Shown: positions 17,307-24,892 of the stretch, in pieces
How positions within the stretch are numbered: the stretch's first letter is position 1
Layout of the letters: each line of letters begins with the position of its first letter
Assembly: GCF_000243675.2 (NCBI RefSeq)
Contig: NZ_AHMM02000002.1
Span: forward strand, 1 to 35,067
Source: Leptospira inadai serovar Lyme str. 10
Lineage (GTDB): Bacteria > Spirochaetota > Leptospiria > Leptospirales > Leptospiraceae
Length of the DNA: 35,067 nt
Direction of reading: 5' to 3'
Translations under genes and position numbers: made by a program
The notes under the pieces: model-generated
Databases searched by the model: none
What the model saw: only the letters and a program-made list of their open reading frames with translations
What the model was told of the DNA's origin: nothing

Positions 17307-17495
17307 CTATGGACTGACAGGGGGAAATGGAAAGTGTTTTTCTTCGTAGCTTTCAGCAAGTTCAAATAGAGATTCTAATTCTAGAGTTTCTTCTTTTGAT
17401 CGTTTTGCCTTATTCATTAAAATTTCTATCCTACTCAGCGCTATTTTGTATTCACTTTCTGAGACTATCTCGATTTGTTCTGTTCGATTTTCCAT
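17307..17495 (-). pseudogene. truncated HigA-type antitoxin (N-terminal part only)
   Basis: This encodes 62 aa. SESEYKIALSRIEILMNKAK and the following glutamate-rich helix ending EEKHFPFPPVSP match the N-terminal dimerisation part of HigA-like regulators of about 120-130 aa. The HTH half that should follow the PPxxP linker is absent; a stop comes exactly there. No HigB-type toxin lies next to it. It follows vapC by 14 bases on the same strand and could be cotranscribed. It is either a stable remnant or a functional short form. Confidence 0.6.
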
Positions 17496-17509
17496 TTAAG
17501 TAATCTCTT

Positions 17510-17941
17510 TTACGATTTTGATTTTGGGGGGCTAAGACTTAGAGTTTTAACGTTTCCTTTCCTTGCGTAGTTAAGGATTGCCTTATCCATAGTAACGAGT
17601 TCGGCCTTTAAGATTCTAGCTGTCGCTACGATCAAGCGATCGGCCGGGTCTCCATGAAACGAATCCGGAAGGGAGACACTCTCAGAAATAATTTCAGGTG
17701 TTAGGTTAATCGAATAAATACCTGGAGCGTTTTGTCCTTCTTTAATCCAGTCGACGAGTGAGCCTGAGATTTTGATTCGTTTCTTACTTACGAGCATTGC
17801 AACTTCCCAAGCGGATATTTCGGAAACGTAAATACTTCGAGTCGGAATATTTTTATAAATTTTAGTAAGTATATGCTTTTTATTGATTCTGTTATCGCCT
17901 TCTAGGAGCCAGATCCAAGCGTGAGTATCTAAGACGATCAT
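17510..17941 (-). CDS. vapC: PIN-domain toxin VapC
   Basis: This encodes a 143-aa predicted ribonuclease of the PIN family. Acidic active-site residues are visible: Asp5 in VLDTHAWIWLL, Glu in SEISAWEVAML, the pair in HGDPADRLIVATA, and Asp in LVTMDKAIL. VapC enzymes cut tRNA or rRNA with Mg2+ and are held by the antitoxin. VapB is encoded seven bases upstream on the same strand, so this is an operon in the usual antitoxin-first order. All key residues are present, so the toxin should be active. Confidence 0.9.
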   Translation of the reverse strand: MIVLDTHAWIWLLEGDNRINKKHILTKIYKNIPTRSIYVSEISAWEVAMLVSKKRIKISGSLVDWIKEGQNAPGIYSINLTPEIISESVSLPDSFHGDPADRLIVATARILKAELVTMDKAILNYARKGNVKTLSLSPPKSKS

Positions 17942-17948
17942 GTATATA

Positions 17949-18173
17949 TTAGTCTTCGTTCCATTTAATGCCCGAACTAGAAACGATGTCTCCCTCGATC
18001 TTGATTCTTCCTTTTAAGTAACCGAATAGATTTGAATTCTCTGCGCTTTCCACGGCCGTAAGCTTAGCGACCGGCTTCCCGTGCTTCGTGATTATAATTT
18101 CTTCGTGAGTCTTTTGTACCCGGTCCATTAGGTTTAAACAAGTAGTCTTGAACTTAGCCGCTGAAATCTTCAT
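17949..18173 (-). CDS. vapB: Phd/YefM-type antitoxin VapB
   Basis: This encodes 74 aa. The N-terminal Phd/YefM fold shows KISAAKFKTTCLNLMDRV and EEIIITKHGKPVAKL, the DNA-binding part of this family. The C-terminal tail (about residues 45-74) should wrap the VapC active site. It is first in the vapBC operon. A near-perfect operator (18201-18228) plus an extra half-site lie directly upstream and fit conditional autoregulation by the VapBC complex. Confidence 0.88.
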   Translation of the reverse strand: MKISAAKFKTTCLNLMDRVQKTHEEIIITKHGKPVAKLTAVESAENSNLFGYLKGRIKIEGDIVSSSGIKWNED

Positions 18174-18186
18174 ACCTTGATTATAA

Positions 18187-18228
18187 ATATGACCACTTAT
18201 ATATGTCCACTATTTAATGTGGACATAT
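18187..18228. promoter_or_regulatory. vapBC operator
   Basis: ATATGTCCAC (18201-18210) and GTGGACATAT (18219-18228) are perfect 10-base arms with an eight-base spacer. A third half-site ATATGACCAC (18187-18196, 9 of 10) stands in direct orientation next to it. The cluster is 14 bases upstream of vapB. Confidence 0.7.
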
Positions 18229-18231
18229 TAA

Positions 18232-18450
18232 TCACTTTAGAAATAAAGAAATCGGTACGTCGAATAAATTGGAAATTTTCCTAGCTAATTCGTTTGTCAT
18301 CGGGAGGGCTCCACTTTCTAAATCGATAATTAGATCGATTGGAACTCCGTCGAGCTTACTTGATAATTCTTTGTAAGTAAAATTGCGTCGTTCACGAAGT
18401 ATTTTCAAAATTACCCCGGCAGCCGAATTTCCTTTTTCTTCCGGGTTCAA
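18232..18450 (-). CDS. XRE-family HTH regulator
   Basis: This encodes a 72-aa single-domain protein. The helix-turn-helix (about residues 12-65) runs LKILRERRNFTYKELSSKLDGV and then LARKISNLFDVPISLF, typical of Xre/Cro-type regulators. AAGGA precedes the ATG (TCCTTTAGG on the plus strand). The vapBC operator starts four bases after its stop. It may be a lone antitoxin-like regulator; no toxin partner is adjacent. Confidence 0.75.
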   Translation of the reverse strand: MNPEEKGNSAAGVILKILRERRNFTYKELSSKLDGVPIDLIIDLESGALPMTNELARKISNLFDVPISLFLK

Positions 18451-18531
18451 TGAATTTTCCTAAAGGAGGATAGAATCTGAAGTTATCCTCTATTCTATTA
18501 AAATATCCTACAAAATTACTGATATTTGTCA

Positions 18532-19392
18532 TTATTTGCGTAACAAAGCAAATAAAGTTAGATTCAGATTCATTTTCTTAAAAGTTAAATACCAGAAAAG
18601 TAAGATACTATAATAATAAATCCTTTTAATAAGGATTCCTAACTTTGCGTTAGAACCAGACACCGCGGCGATTGGTTTTAAAATTGTAAAATCAACGGAT
18701 GAGAATCCGCATTGTCTGGAAAGTAACTTTAACGTTTCTTCCGAATAATCGTTTATGTGATCTTTAGCTTCGAGATAATGGCCGTCGTTCGTCATCCCTT
18801 TTACTAAAACTTTCACCTGTGCTTTAAGAAGCTGGATGGGGAAATTCGGTGTTTGAATAAATAGGAATCCACCCGGTTTTAATAAAGTGAATAAATACAT
18901 AAGTAGGCCGTGAGGCTTTGGGATATGTTCTATAACGTCCCAGAGAGTTATTATATCGAAACTCTCTTTAGGTAGGCCGCTATCCTGAACGATTCCGGAT
19001 TGAACGCTCTCGAGCCCATTACGTTCCCTTGCGAATTTAACGGCACTCCTAGATATTTCGTAACCGAAAGCTTCCCATTCGGGCCGTTCTTTATTAAGCA
19101 TCTTAATGAAGAACCCTAACCCGCAACCGACATCTAAAATTTTACCTTTCTTATTAGTTAGAAAGCTCGTAATAAAGTCGTCATAGATTTCTCGATGGGC
19201 GATATCTCACCAATTCAAATCGTATTCGATTTCTCCTACGTCCCAATATTTTTCGAAATGCTCCTCTTGCTTATAAGTAGAATATACATGGTTGCAAACT
19301 AAACATCGAACGATTGGGATTCCATTTTCAACGAAGATGGTTTTATTTTTTCGATTCTCGCATAAAGAGCAAGTCTCATTTCTGGTATACAA
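18532..19392 (-). pseudogene. class I SAM methyltransferase split by one in-frame UGA
   Basis: The frame is open from ATG 19392 to 18532 except for a TGA at 19207-19209 (after TYKQEEHFEKYWDVGEIEYDLNW, codon 62). Full length would be 286 aa. The N-terminal part carries a CxxC...CxxC zinc ribbon (CSLC, CLVC). Past the stop come WDxAHREIY-like sequence, motif I ILDVGCGLGFF, the acidic post-I motif IITLWDVIEHIP and GGFLFIQTPNFP. A hydrophobic segment near the end (YYYSILLFWYLTF) may touch the membrane. The family is the zinc-ribbon plus Methyltransf_23 type found near sugar or lipid modification genes. The stop replaces what is probably a Trp codon (TGG to TGA). Confidence 0.75.
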
Positions 19393-19790
19393 TTTCTTCT
19401 AACTCAGGTCACTTTATATATTTAATATTTTCGATTGTTTAAAGTACCGCATATATTCTTTTTTAATAATTCGAATTCTGGTGCAATACAAAATTAAAAG
19501 TTATCTATAAATTATTAAATTGTATCGGACTTGTATTACGAATCGGGAATTGAAATTATACTTTTCGATTTCATTCTAAGTCATGTGAAAGAGTTTAATA
19601 TGTTTTGTGTGGCAAAATTTAATTCGGTTAACAGAATTGAACCAATTCAATTAAAGCGAGCAAGGGCAATCCTTTCTTTAATAACGATTCTTATCTAAAA
19701 CAGAAATTAAAATTCTTGAGCTTGAAATACGAATTTTTTACCGTCCTTTCATATATCTTGAATATCAAGGTGGGAGAAATATTAGTCGGA
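19393..19790. other. AT-rich non-coding region
   Basis: I see no gene with a credible start here. The sequence is strongly AT-rich without long repeats. It separates the dead methyltransferase from the plus-strand genes at 19791 and 20012. Confidence 0.5.
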
Positions 19791-19958
19791 ATGAAAATTA
19801 ATTTGGTTATTTTAGGAATGTGGATTCTTTGGCTCAATTCCCCAAGGGGTCCCTTAAAATTGGGAGAGTTTAGTACAAATCAAGATTGCATTGCTGCAAT
19901 AACCACAGAATCTACAGGACTCACTCGCTGGCGAACCAGGTGCATAGAAGTAAAATAA
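19791..19958 (+). CDS. small hypothetical protein with N-terminal hydrophobic segment
   Basis: This encodes 55 aa. MKINLVILGMWILWL looks like a short signal or membrane segment, followed by a mature part with two cysteines (FSTNQDCIAAI and RTRCIEVK) that could pair. The pattern of a small exported protein with FxxxxDC...C occurs in many unnamed proteins. The start at ATG 19791 fits the signal-like segment better than upstream starts. The ribosome binding site is poor. Confidence 0.45.
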   Translation: MKINLVILGMWILWLNSPRGPLKLGEFSTNQDCIAAITTESTGLTRWRTRCIEVK

Positions 19959-20011
19959 TTCTTATATAGAGTTCTTTTAAAAAAAAAGAAACTACTCTTG
20001 TATTCTTAGTT

Positions 20012-21557
20012 TTGAGTAATTTCTTCTTCGGCAAAAAAGAGAAAACGACATTTAAAAAAGGAAATCCTGCCCGTAATATGGACTCATCCAAAGATTTACA
20101 AAAATTTGATTTTACTGAAGAAGTAATCCAGTCCTTTCGAGAAAATTCGACGATCCCTGTAGATTTTTATAATAAGAACGGACAAATTCTAATTCATAAA
20201 AGCGATACAGCGAGTGGGGATGATATCAGTCGCCTTCGAAAATTCGAAGGGCAGGGGATCTATTTTCTTACTTCGGAAATAGGCAAAATAGGATTAGATC
20301 AGGGAAAAATAGACGCTTCCTTTGAAAAGTTAATAAATCCAAAACTGTCAATCGATTTGTCTAGAGGAGCCACGGATCTTTTAAAAGACATTAAGAAATT
20401 CCCGCTAAATGGTTCTCATGTCCGAAGCGTTGGCAAATCAATTGATTCCATTTTAGAGGATTTTAAATCCTCTCCGAATATGGAAACAGGGCTCGTAAAT
20501 ATTTTAGAAGTAATGTCAAGCGCAGGAGCTCCGGTTGACTCGGAAGTCCTTACAAAAAGAACCGTAATTGCTATGGCAATGAAAGTGAGGACTGGAAAGA
20601 CTTTCACAAAGGTAGATTCTGAAATAAAGAAAGTTGAGCAGATGAATTTAATGATGGCTTCTTATATGGCCGATATCGGCTATACTCAAATGAAAATGCC
20701 TACTCACGCCAATTTGAAAGGTGAAGAATTAGAATATATTAAAAATCATCCGATTATTAGCTACTTTATGATCGCGAATATTCCTGATTTGCAGGATTCG
20801 GTAAAGTCGATCGTGCTGAATCATCACAGGCCGCATAAAGGCGATAGTATAAATAATAATTATCCTCAACCAAAAGACCTAGTGAATAAATTACGAAGCT
20901 ATCTGGAAAAATATCAAACTGATTATAAGAAGAATTACATTATTAACGATATCAAAAAACAAATAAAGGATATTGTTACTAGTTTTTCGTTTTCCGATGA
21001 TATAGGCATTCTTTCGATTGCGGGGGAATTTGCGTCCCTTACCACCGCCCAATCCTGGAGAAGCTCGGTTGAGCCAATTACAGCACTAAAACTTATTCTT
21101 AATAATAGCTTTTTTGCATATAACGAAAAAACTCTGAAGGACTTTTACGATTATGTAGGCCTCTCTCTTTGCAGTAACGAACCATTCATTAAAGTGGGGG
21201 ACTTCGTAATCGTGGCATCGCAGGACTCGAATCAAAAAGTATTTTTCGAAGTTTGCGTAATTAGGGAATCGAAAAAAAAATTCAATTCGACCGACTTTAG
21301 AACGAGTTGGAACGATAACTCCTAAATTCGTAAACAACGGAAAATTTCGTATTTCCGGATTTGAAAAAGAAAGTTTGAAATTAGATAGACGAAGAGCGAT
21401 ATTTAATCTGGAAAGAAATGCGGATCCTAGAAGAATTGTTTATTTGGTAGATCCTGAACTAGACGAGGAATTCTTCTCGTATTTGGAAAAACAGGCTGGA
21501 AACTTTTCTTCTAAAACAGTTTCAAACGACCCCGAAGATACCATTAAAAGCGCATAA
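20012..21557 (+). pseudogene. degenerate HD-GYP-like protein, frameshifted at an A9 run
   Basis: The first frame (TTG 20012 to 21325, 437 aa) carries a helical HDOD/HD-GYP-like region: [33 protein letters not shown] and a later NYPQP. In active HD-GYP enzymes, which cut cyclic di-GMP, the first motif is HD. Here it reads AD, and GYP reads NYP, so catalysis is doubtful. After nine A at 21272-21280 the other frame continues sensibly as [17 protein letters not shown] and on to [20 protein letters not shown], ending at 21557. One extra or missing A would therefore join both into about 515 aa. It could be a sequencing error, a real mutation or slippage. The start is uncertain; an in-frame ATG lies at 20079. 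Confidence 0.6.
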
Positions 21558-21662
21558 CGCTATTTTGTTTAAGGATTAGAATATTTGCGCCTAACTTGCG
21601 ACGCAAGCTTTACATTTAGAAAATGGGCTGGACAAAATAGGTAATTTAACTAGACTCTTGTT

Positions 21663-21956
21663 ATGAATCGAGAACAGGCGTTGGATATTATTCGAAATCA
21701 TCTTCCTAAAATTCGATCATTCGGTGTTAATTCAATCGGTATATTTGGGTCTTTCGCTCGAAATGAGAATAATGAAAATAGCGATTTAGATGTTCTTGTT
21801 TCATACGGGAAAGGTAGATTAAATTTAGATTCGTACATGGACTTAAAGTTTTATTTGGAAAATCTTTTCCAATGCAAAGTAGACTTGGTTACTGAATCTA
21901 GCGTAAAGCCTTTCTTAAAAGAAAGAATACTTCAAGAAGTAGTATATGCCGCGTGA
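21663..21956 (+). CDS. mntA: MntA-type nucleotidyltransferase antitoxin
   Basis: This encodes a 97-aa minimal nucleotidyltransferase. The signature GSFARNENNENSDLDVLV (about residues 29-46) has the GSxAR and DxD elements, and a third Asp lies in KVDLVTE. MntA antitoxins transfer AMP to a tyrosine of HepT and so switch off that ribonuclease. The hepT gene overlaps by 11 bases downstream but is broken, so this enzyme has lost its cognate substrate on this plasmid. Confidence 0.85.
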   Translation: MNREQALDIIRNHLPKIRSFGVNSIGIFGSFARNENNENSDLDVLVSYGKGRLNLDSYMDLKFYLENLFQCKVDLVTESSVKPFLKERILQEVVYAA

Positions 21957-22255
21957 TATCGAGGCATATATACAAGATATTTTAGATAGCATCTCAGAAA
22001 TTGAAAAATTTCTAATAGGAATAGATTCTAAAAATTCATTTATTCATAATATAGAAAAGAAACGCGCAGTTGAAAGAGATTCCAGTAGAATTGAAAGACT
22101 TACACTCGGAAATTGAGTAGAAGAAAATTGCTGGAATTCGAGATATTCTCGCGCACGGATACTTTGCAATCGATGACGAAATTCTTTGGGATATAGTCAA
22201 GAATCGTTTAACGCCTTTGAAAGTAGTCTGCATAAACATAAAGAACAAAATTTAG
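21946..22255 (+). pseudogene. hepT: broken HepT toxin gene
   Basis: The start MPRDIEAYIQDILDSISEIE and then HNIEKKRAVER is a clear HepT (DUF86) N-terminus. After that the frame runs into a stop. One frame over the sequence continues EIPVELKDLHSEIE, then TAG (22118-22120), then KKIAGIRDILAHGYFAIDDE with the RxxxxH catalytic motif (RDILAH), ending at 22255. So there are two lesions. About ten residues and the frame are lost after KRAVER, and a Trp codon probably became TAG (HSEIEW). The ribonuclease should be inactive. Confidence 0.8.
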
Positions 22256-22262
22256 AGAATTC

Positions 22263-22457
22263 CTACCTTTTCCCTTTAAAATACTCTTCTAAAATAAAGA
22301 TCAATTGTTGGGCAATGCTCCGCTTACTCACCCTCGCGTCATCGATCAGCTTAGAATAAAGACTCTCGGGAATTGAGTACGTTGCTTTGCGGGTGGGCTC
22401 GGTTGTTACTTTCGGCCTTCCTTTCTTTGGAGCGGGTTTTTTCTTAGGTTCAGTCAT
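22263..22457 (-). CDS. small RHH-type DNA-binding protein
   Basis: This encodes 64 aa. A lysine/proline-rich tail (KKKPAPKKGRPK) is followed by a ribbon-helix-helix-like core: strand KATYSIPE and helices SLYSKLIDDARV and IAQQLIFILEEYF. Its start overlaps the stop of the recombinase gene by four bases (ATGA), so it is the second gene of that operon. It may act as a recombination directionality or regulatory factor for the recombinase. That role is inference. Confidence 0.65.
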   Translation of the reverse strand: MTEPKKKPAPKKGRPKVTTEPTRKATYSIPESLYSKLIDDARVSKRSIAQQLIFILEEYFKGKR

Positions 22458-23287
22458 GCTCGTCTTACCCGAATGGCCGTGGATGAGATTTCCTCGGGGG
22501 TGAGGCTGTTGTGTCCATAAACGCGAGCCGTAAATCCAGGCTCGAAGTGCCTTGCAAATCGAGACACCGCGTCGAGAGGTTTTCCTGCCCGAAGTAAATG
22601 AGTGATTCTAGAATGCCTAAATTGGTGAGCGTGAACGTTTCTTTTTAAATCAAAATTCAGTTCTTGTAGTTTTAAAGATACGTACCTTCGAGTGTACGGC
22701 CGCTTTGTTTTCAAGTTTTCGAATAGAAACGTTTTGCCGTTAAAGACTTCCTGAATTTTACTGTAGAGCTCTTTGGATAAGTGAAGACTCCCGGCTTTGT
22801 TTCGTTTCCCTATGATAGCAATCTCGACGTTTGCCTTATTCACCTTGCAGTTTTTCAGCCTGACAGAGAGTAGTTCGGAGATTCGAGCTCCGGTTTCATA
22901 GAGTGCTTCAATTAGGATAGAAAATTTAAAGGGTAACGCCTCAAGGACGAATCCAATCTCTTCCTTGTCTAATAGCTTCCCGTGGGCTAGTTCAACTTGA
23001 GGTCTAGGTATCTTCATTTCCTTAAATGCTTTTTCCAATCGGATTAGAAACTCCGTATTAGTAGCTTCGGGAAAAGATAATAGAATCGATTTCTTGAGTG
23101 CAACCTTAGCAAACTGGATCGATGCAGGTGCGTAACCTTGGGCCTTCATGTTGCTCAGGAATTCTTTGATGGTAGTTTCGCTAACCGGCTGAGCTCCAAG
23201 CCAGGATAAGAATGATTTCACCGGCCGGTCATAATCCTTGTGACCGGTTAAAGAAAGAGACCTTTGGATTACTGAGAGGTTTCCCAT
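22454..23287 (-). CDS. tyrosine recombinase
   Basis: This encodes 277 aa with an N-terminal core-binding SAM-like domain (about residues 15-95). The catalytic domain shows Arg in YETGARISELLSVRL, Lys in GKRNKAGSLHLS, HxxR in VHAHQFRHSRITHLL, a later His in RFARHFEPGF, and the nucleophile Tyr in ARVYGHNSL. The set is complete. It lacks the extra helix of integron integrases as far as I can see. One copy of a 46-bp direct repeat sits 29 bases upstream of its start and the other lies beyond higBA, suggesting its own target sites. It could integrate the region or resolve plasmid multimers. Confidence 0.88.
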   Translation of the reverse strand: MGNLSVIQRSLSLTGHKDYDRPVKSFLSWLGAQPVSETTIKEFLSNMKAQGYAPASIQFAKVALKKSILLSFPEATNTEFLIRLEKAFKEMKIPRPQVELAHGKLLDKEEIGFVLEALPFKFSILIEALYETGARISELLSVRLKNCKVNKANVEIAIIGKRNKAGSLHLSKELYSKIQEVFNGKTFLFENLKTKRPYTRRYVSLKLQELNFDLKRNVHAHQFRHSRITHLLRAGKPLDAVSRFARHFEPGFTARVYGHNSLTPEEISSTAIRVRRA

Positions 23288-23315
23288 GAATAAAGTATCG
23301 GAGTTGTATTTAATT

Positions 23316-23361
23316 AAATCAAGTTAATTTTTACCCCTATTAAATCACCTTTATGTCACTT
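23316..23361. repeat. 46-bp direct repeat, copy 1 (recombinase side)
   Basis: 44 of 46 bases match 24031-24076. The shared core reads TTACCCCTATT then AATCACCTTTATGTCACTT. Together the copies bracket the higBA operon, and this one lies between the recombinase start and higA. It is a candidate attachment or resolution site. Confidence 0.8.
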
Positions 23362-23378
23362 AGGAAAAATTGAATCTT

Positions 23379-23675
23379 TCATCCGATATTTGTATAAGAA
23401 GGAATCAAATCTAATTCTTTCTTTTTATCATGTTGTATTTGGCGAAGTTCGTAAGTCTTTTGCATGTTTAGCCAGAATCCATCTGACTGAATAAAAAAAC
23501 GTCCGAGTCTTGCTGAGATATCGGCTGTGATTCCGCGTCGTCCGTTTAGGATTTCACTGAGATTTGAGCTAGGAATTCCCGTGGATTTACTTAAACGATA
23601 TGCTGTTATATTCATTTCTGTAAGGATTTCCTTTAATGATTCGCCTGGATGCGAGTTGATAAATTCTTTACTCAT
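23379..23675 (-). CDS. higA: HigA-type antitoxin
   Basis: This encodes a 98-aa Xre/HigA-family antitoxin: HPGESLKEILTEMNITAYRL, the HTH through GIPSSNLSEILNGRRGIT, and the FWLNMQKTYELR motif typical of HigA (VapI-like) proteins. It is second in the operon, 12 bases after higB, in the toxin-first order usual for this system. It should bind HigB and repress the operon through the palindrome at 23979-23993. Confidence 0.88.
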   Translation of the reverse strand: MSKEFINSHPGESLKEILTEMNITAYRLSKSTGIPSSNLSEILNGRRGITADISARLGRFFIQSDGFWLNMQKTYELRQIQHDKKKELDLIPSYTNIG

Positions 23676-23687
23676 GATATTTCCTCT

Positions 23688-23969
23688 TTAGTGATAGTCT
23701 TCAATTATAACGTTCTCTGCGTTTCCTTTATTCCAAGTGAAGCAAATTCGGAATTGTTTATCTATAGAAATGCTCCATTGGTCTTTTTTATCTCCTTTAA
23801 GCTGGTGTAATCTATTGCTTGGGGGGATCAGTAGATCGGACAACTGTTCGGCCGAATTTAATTGGTCTAATTTTCTTTGAGCTCGTTTTCGAATTTCCGA
23901 AGGAATTCTTTTTGTGTATTCGCCTGAAAAAACTCGTTCAGTATCACGATCTCCGAAACTAGTTATCAT
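23688..23969 (-). CDS. higB: HigB/RelE-family toxin
   Basis: This encodes 93 aa of the RelE/HigB fold: IRKRAQRKLDQLNSA, RLHQLKGDKKDQWSISIDKQ and the C-terminal RICFTWNKGNAENVIIEDYH. These proteins cleave mRNA on the ribosome. Conserved His/Lys/Arg and the final DYH are present, so it looks active. It is first in the operon with higA. The pair lies between two 46-bp direct repeats. Confidence 0.88.
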   Translation of the reverse strand: MITSFGDRDTERVFSGEYTKRIPSEIRKRAQRKLDQLNSAEQLSDLLIPPSNRLHQLKGDKKDQWSISIDKQFRICFTWNKGNAENVIIEDYH

Positions 23970-23978
23970 TGATATTAT

Positions 23979-23993
23979 CTATCATTATGATAG
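23979..23993. promoter_or_regulatory. higBA operator palindrome
   Basis: CTATCAT-T-ATGATAG is a perfect 15-bp palindrome nine bases upstream of the higB start codon, in AT-rich promoter-like sequence. It is the likely binding site of HigA. Confidence 0.65.
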
Positions 23994-24030
23994 CTATTGT
24001 CAATCTAATTTTCGGGGTTCGAGTGAGAAT

Positions 24031-24076
24031 AAATCAAGTTAATTATTACCCCTATTTAATCACCTTTATGTCACTT
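24031..24076. repeat. 46-bp direct repeat, copy 2
   Basis: This is the partner of 23316-23361, in the same orientation, with two mismatches. Its last bases merge into a hairpin ACTTCCCA (24073-24080) / TGGGAAGT (24094-24101) that copy 1 lacks. Confidence 0.8.
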
Positions 24077-24101
24077 CCCAAAACTATTAATTATGGGAAG
24101 T

Positions 24102-24274
24102 AAACCACAAATAGGGGACCTTACCTCTAAATGTGCGAAAATTTTTGGACGTTATCCCTGGGCTTTATAGTTCTTAGAAGGCCCGATAGAATTCCTTATA
24201 CACCATTTCTACGGGCACAATAATGAACTATTTTTCTCCCGACTTATCTTTAATTTTGGTATATACTGCAATTA
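24102..24274. other. non-coding stretch before brnT
   Basis: No gene was seen. It should hold the brnTA promoter; no clear boxes or operator stand out. An in-frame TAA precedes the brnT frame at about 24251. Confidence 0.4.
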
Positions 24275-24541
24275 ATTGAACTCCAGTTCGAATACGATCC
24301 AAGAAAGAACAGTTCTAATATTAAAAAGCATAAGGTCGATTTCGAAGACCTTTTCCTATTAATTTGGGAGGATTCCTCCAAAGCATTGGAAGAACGTTCC
24401 ATTACTGTAGGAAAATCGATAAAACATAGAACCTTACTCGTGGTTCATTTTATAAAGAGTAATTATGAAAACGAAGAAATTATCAGAATCATTTCAGGCA
24501 AGAAAAGTTACAGGGAAAGAAAACTCTTTTGTGAGCTATGA
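24275..24541 (+). CDS. brnT: BrnT-family toxin with no ordinary start codon
   Basis: An 88-codon frame reads ELQFEYDPRKNSSNIKKHKV, then ERSITVGKSIKHRTLLVVHF and IIRIISGKKSYRERKL. These are the hallmarks of BrnT ribonuclease toxins (FExDP, NxxKH, LLVV, RIIS...RE). Length is normal for the family. However, from the in-frame TAA upstream to the conserved start no ATG, GTG or TTG is in frame. The natural position of the initiator Met holds ATT (24275-24277), and a CTG lies at 24266. Either ATT/CTG initiates weakly or the toxin is silenced by start loss. brnA starts inside its 3' end. Confidence 0.7.
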   Translation: MELQFEYDPRKNSSNIKKHKVDFEDLFLLIWEDSSKALEERSITVGKSIKHRTLLVVHFIKSNYENEEIIRIISGKKSYRERKLFCEL

Positions 24542-24683
24542 TTTCGAATCACTCCCAGAGCTCACAAAAGACCAAATAAAATCTTTTAAAAGAATCTCTA
24601 AGGTAAAGCACGAGATGCTAAAAACCGCCGTGAAAAATCATGCCGGCCGACCTACGAAAAATCCAGGTCGACAGGGAGAATGA
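24465..24683 (+). CDS. brnA: BrnA-type antitoxin
   Basis: This encodes 72 aa. SFQARKVTGKENSFVSYDFESLPELTKDQI and the C-terminal KTAVKNHAGRPTK follow the BrnA plan, a helical linker with a C-terminal DNA-binding GRP element. Its start lies 77 bases inside brnT in another frame, an unusually long overlap for this pair; a later start would lose conserved sequence. It should neutralise BrnT and repress the operon. Confidence 0.7.
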   Translation: MKTKKLSESFQARKVTGKENSFVSYDFESLPELTKDQIKSFKRISKVKHEMLKTAVKNHAGRPTKNPGRQGE

Positions 24684-24691
24684 GATTTTAG

Positions 24692-24892
24692 TTACGCTTT
24701 CACAGTTTCAAAAAGAAATGAGGAAATATCCACGTATTTGGATGCGTTCCCGTGAATATCGATTCCAACTGGTTTTCCAGTTTCATCCAAATCTATATTT
24801 AGATCCGAATTGATTTCTTTAGTTTCAAACGATGGACGATTTGATAAATCGATATAGATGGAGTCTGTTTCCGGGTAGTGCGTTATCTTCAT
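24692..24892 (-). CDS. DUF2283 protein, likely antitoxin
   Basis: This encodes 66 aa matching DUF2283: [20 protein letters not shown], then [19 protein letters not shown]. It overlaps the upstream gene by four bases (ATGA). Such short proteins are often found after a small toxin-like protein of the type encoded at 24889. Antitoxin function is inferred from pairing and has not been proven for the family as far as I know. Confidence 0.75.
   Translation of the reverse strand: MKITHYPETDSIYIDLSNRPSFETKEINSDLNIDLDETGKPVGIDIHGNASKYVDISSFLFETVKA

Noticed and set aside
19207..19209. Selenocysteine codon in the methyltransferase
   Set aside because: The context fits Trp, no catalytic Cys/Sec is expected at this point of the family, and no clear SECIS-like hairpin follows. 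A nonsense change is simpler.
22454..23287. Integron integrase
   Set aside because: The catalytic residues are of a general tyrosine recombinase, and I do not see the extra helix typical of IntI. The attC-like sites lie far away by the toxin cassettes.
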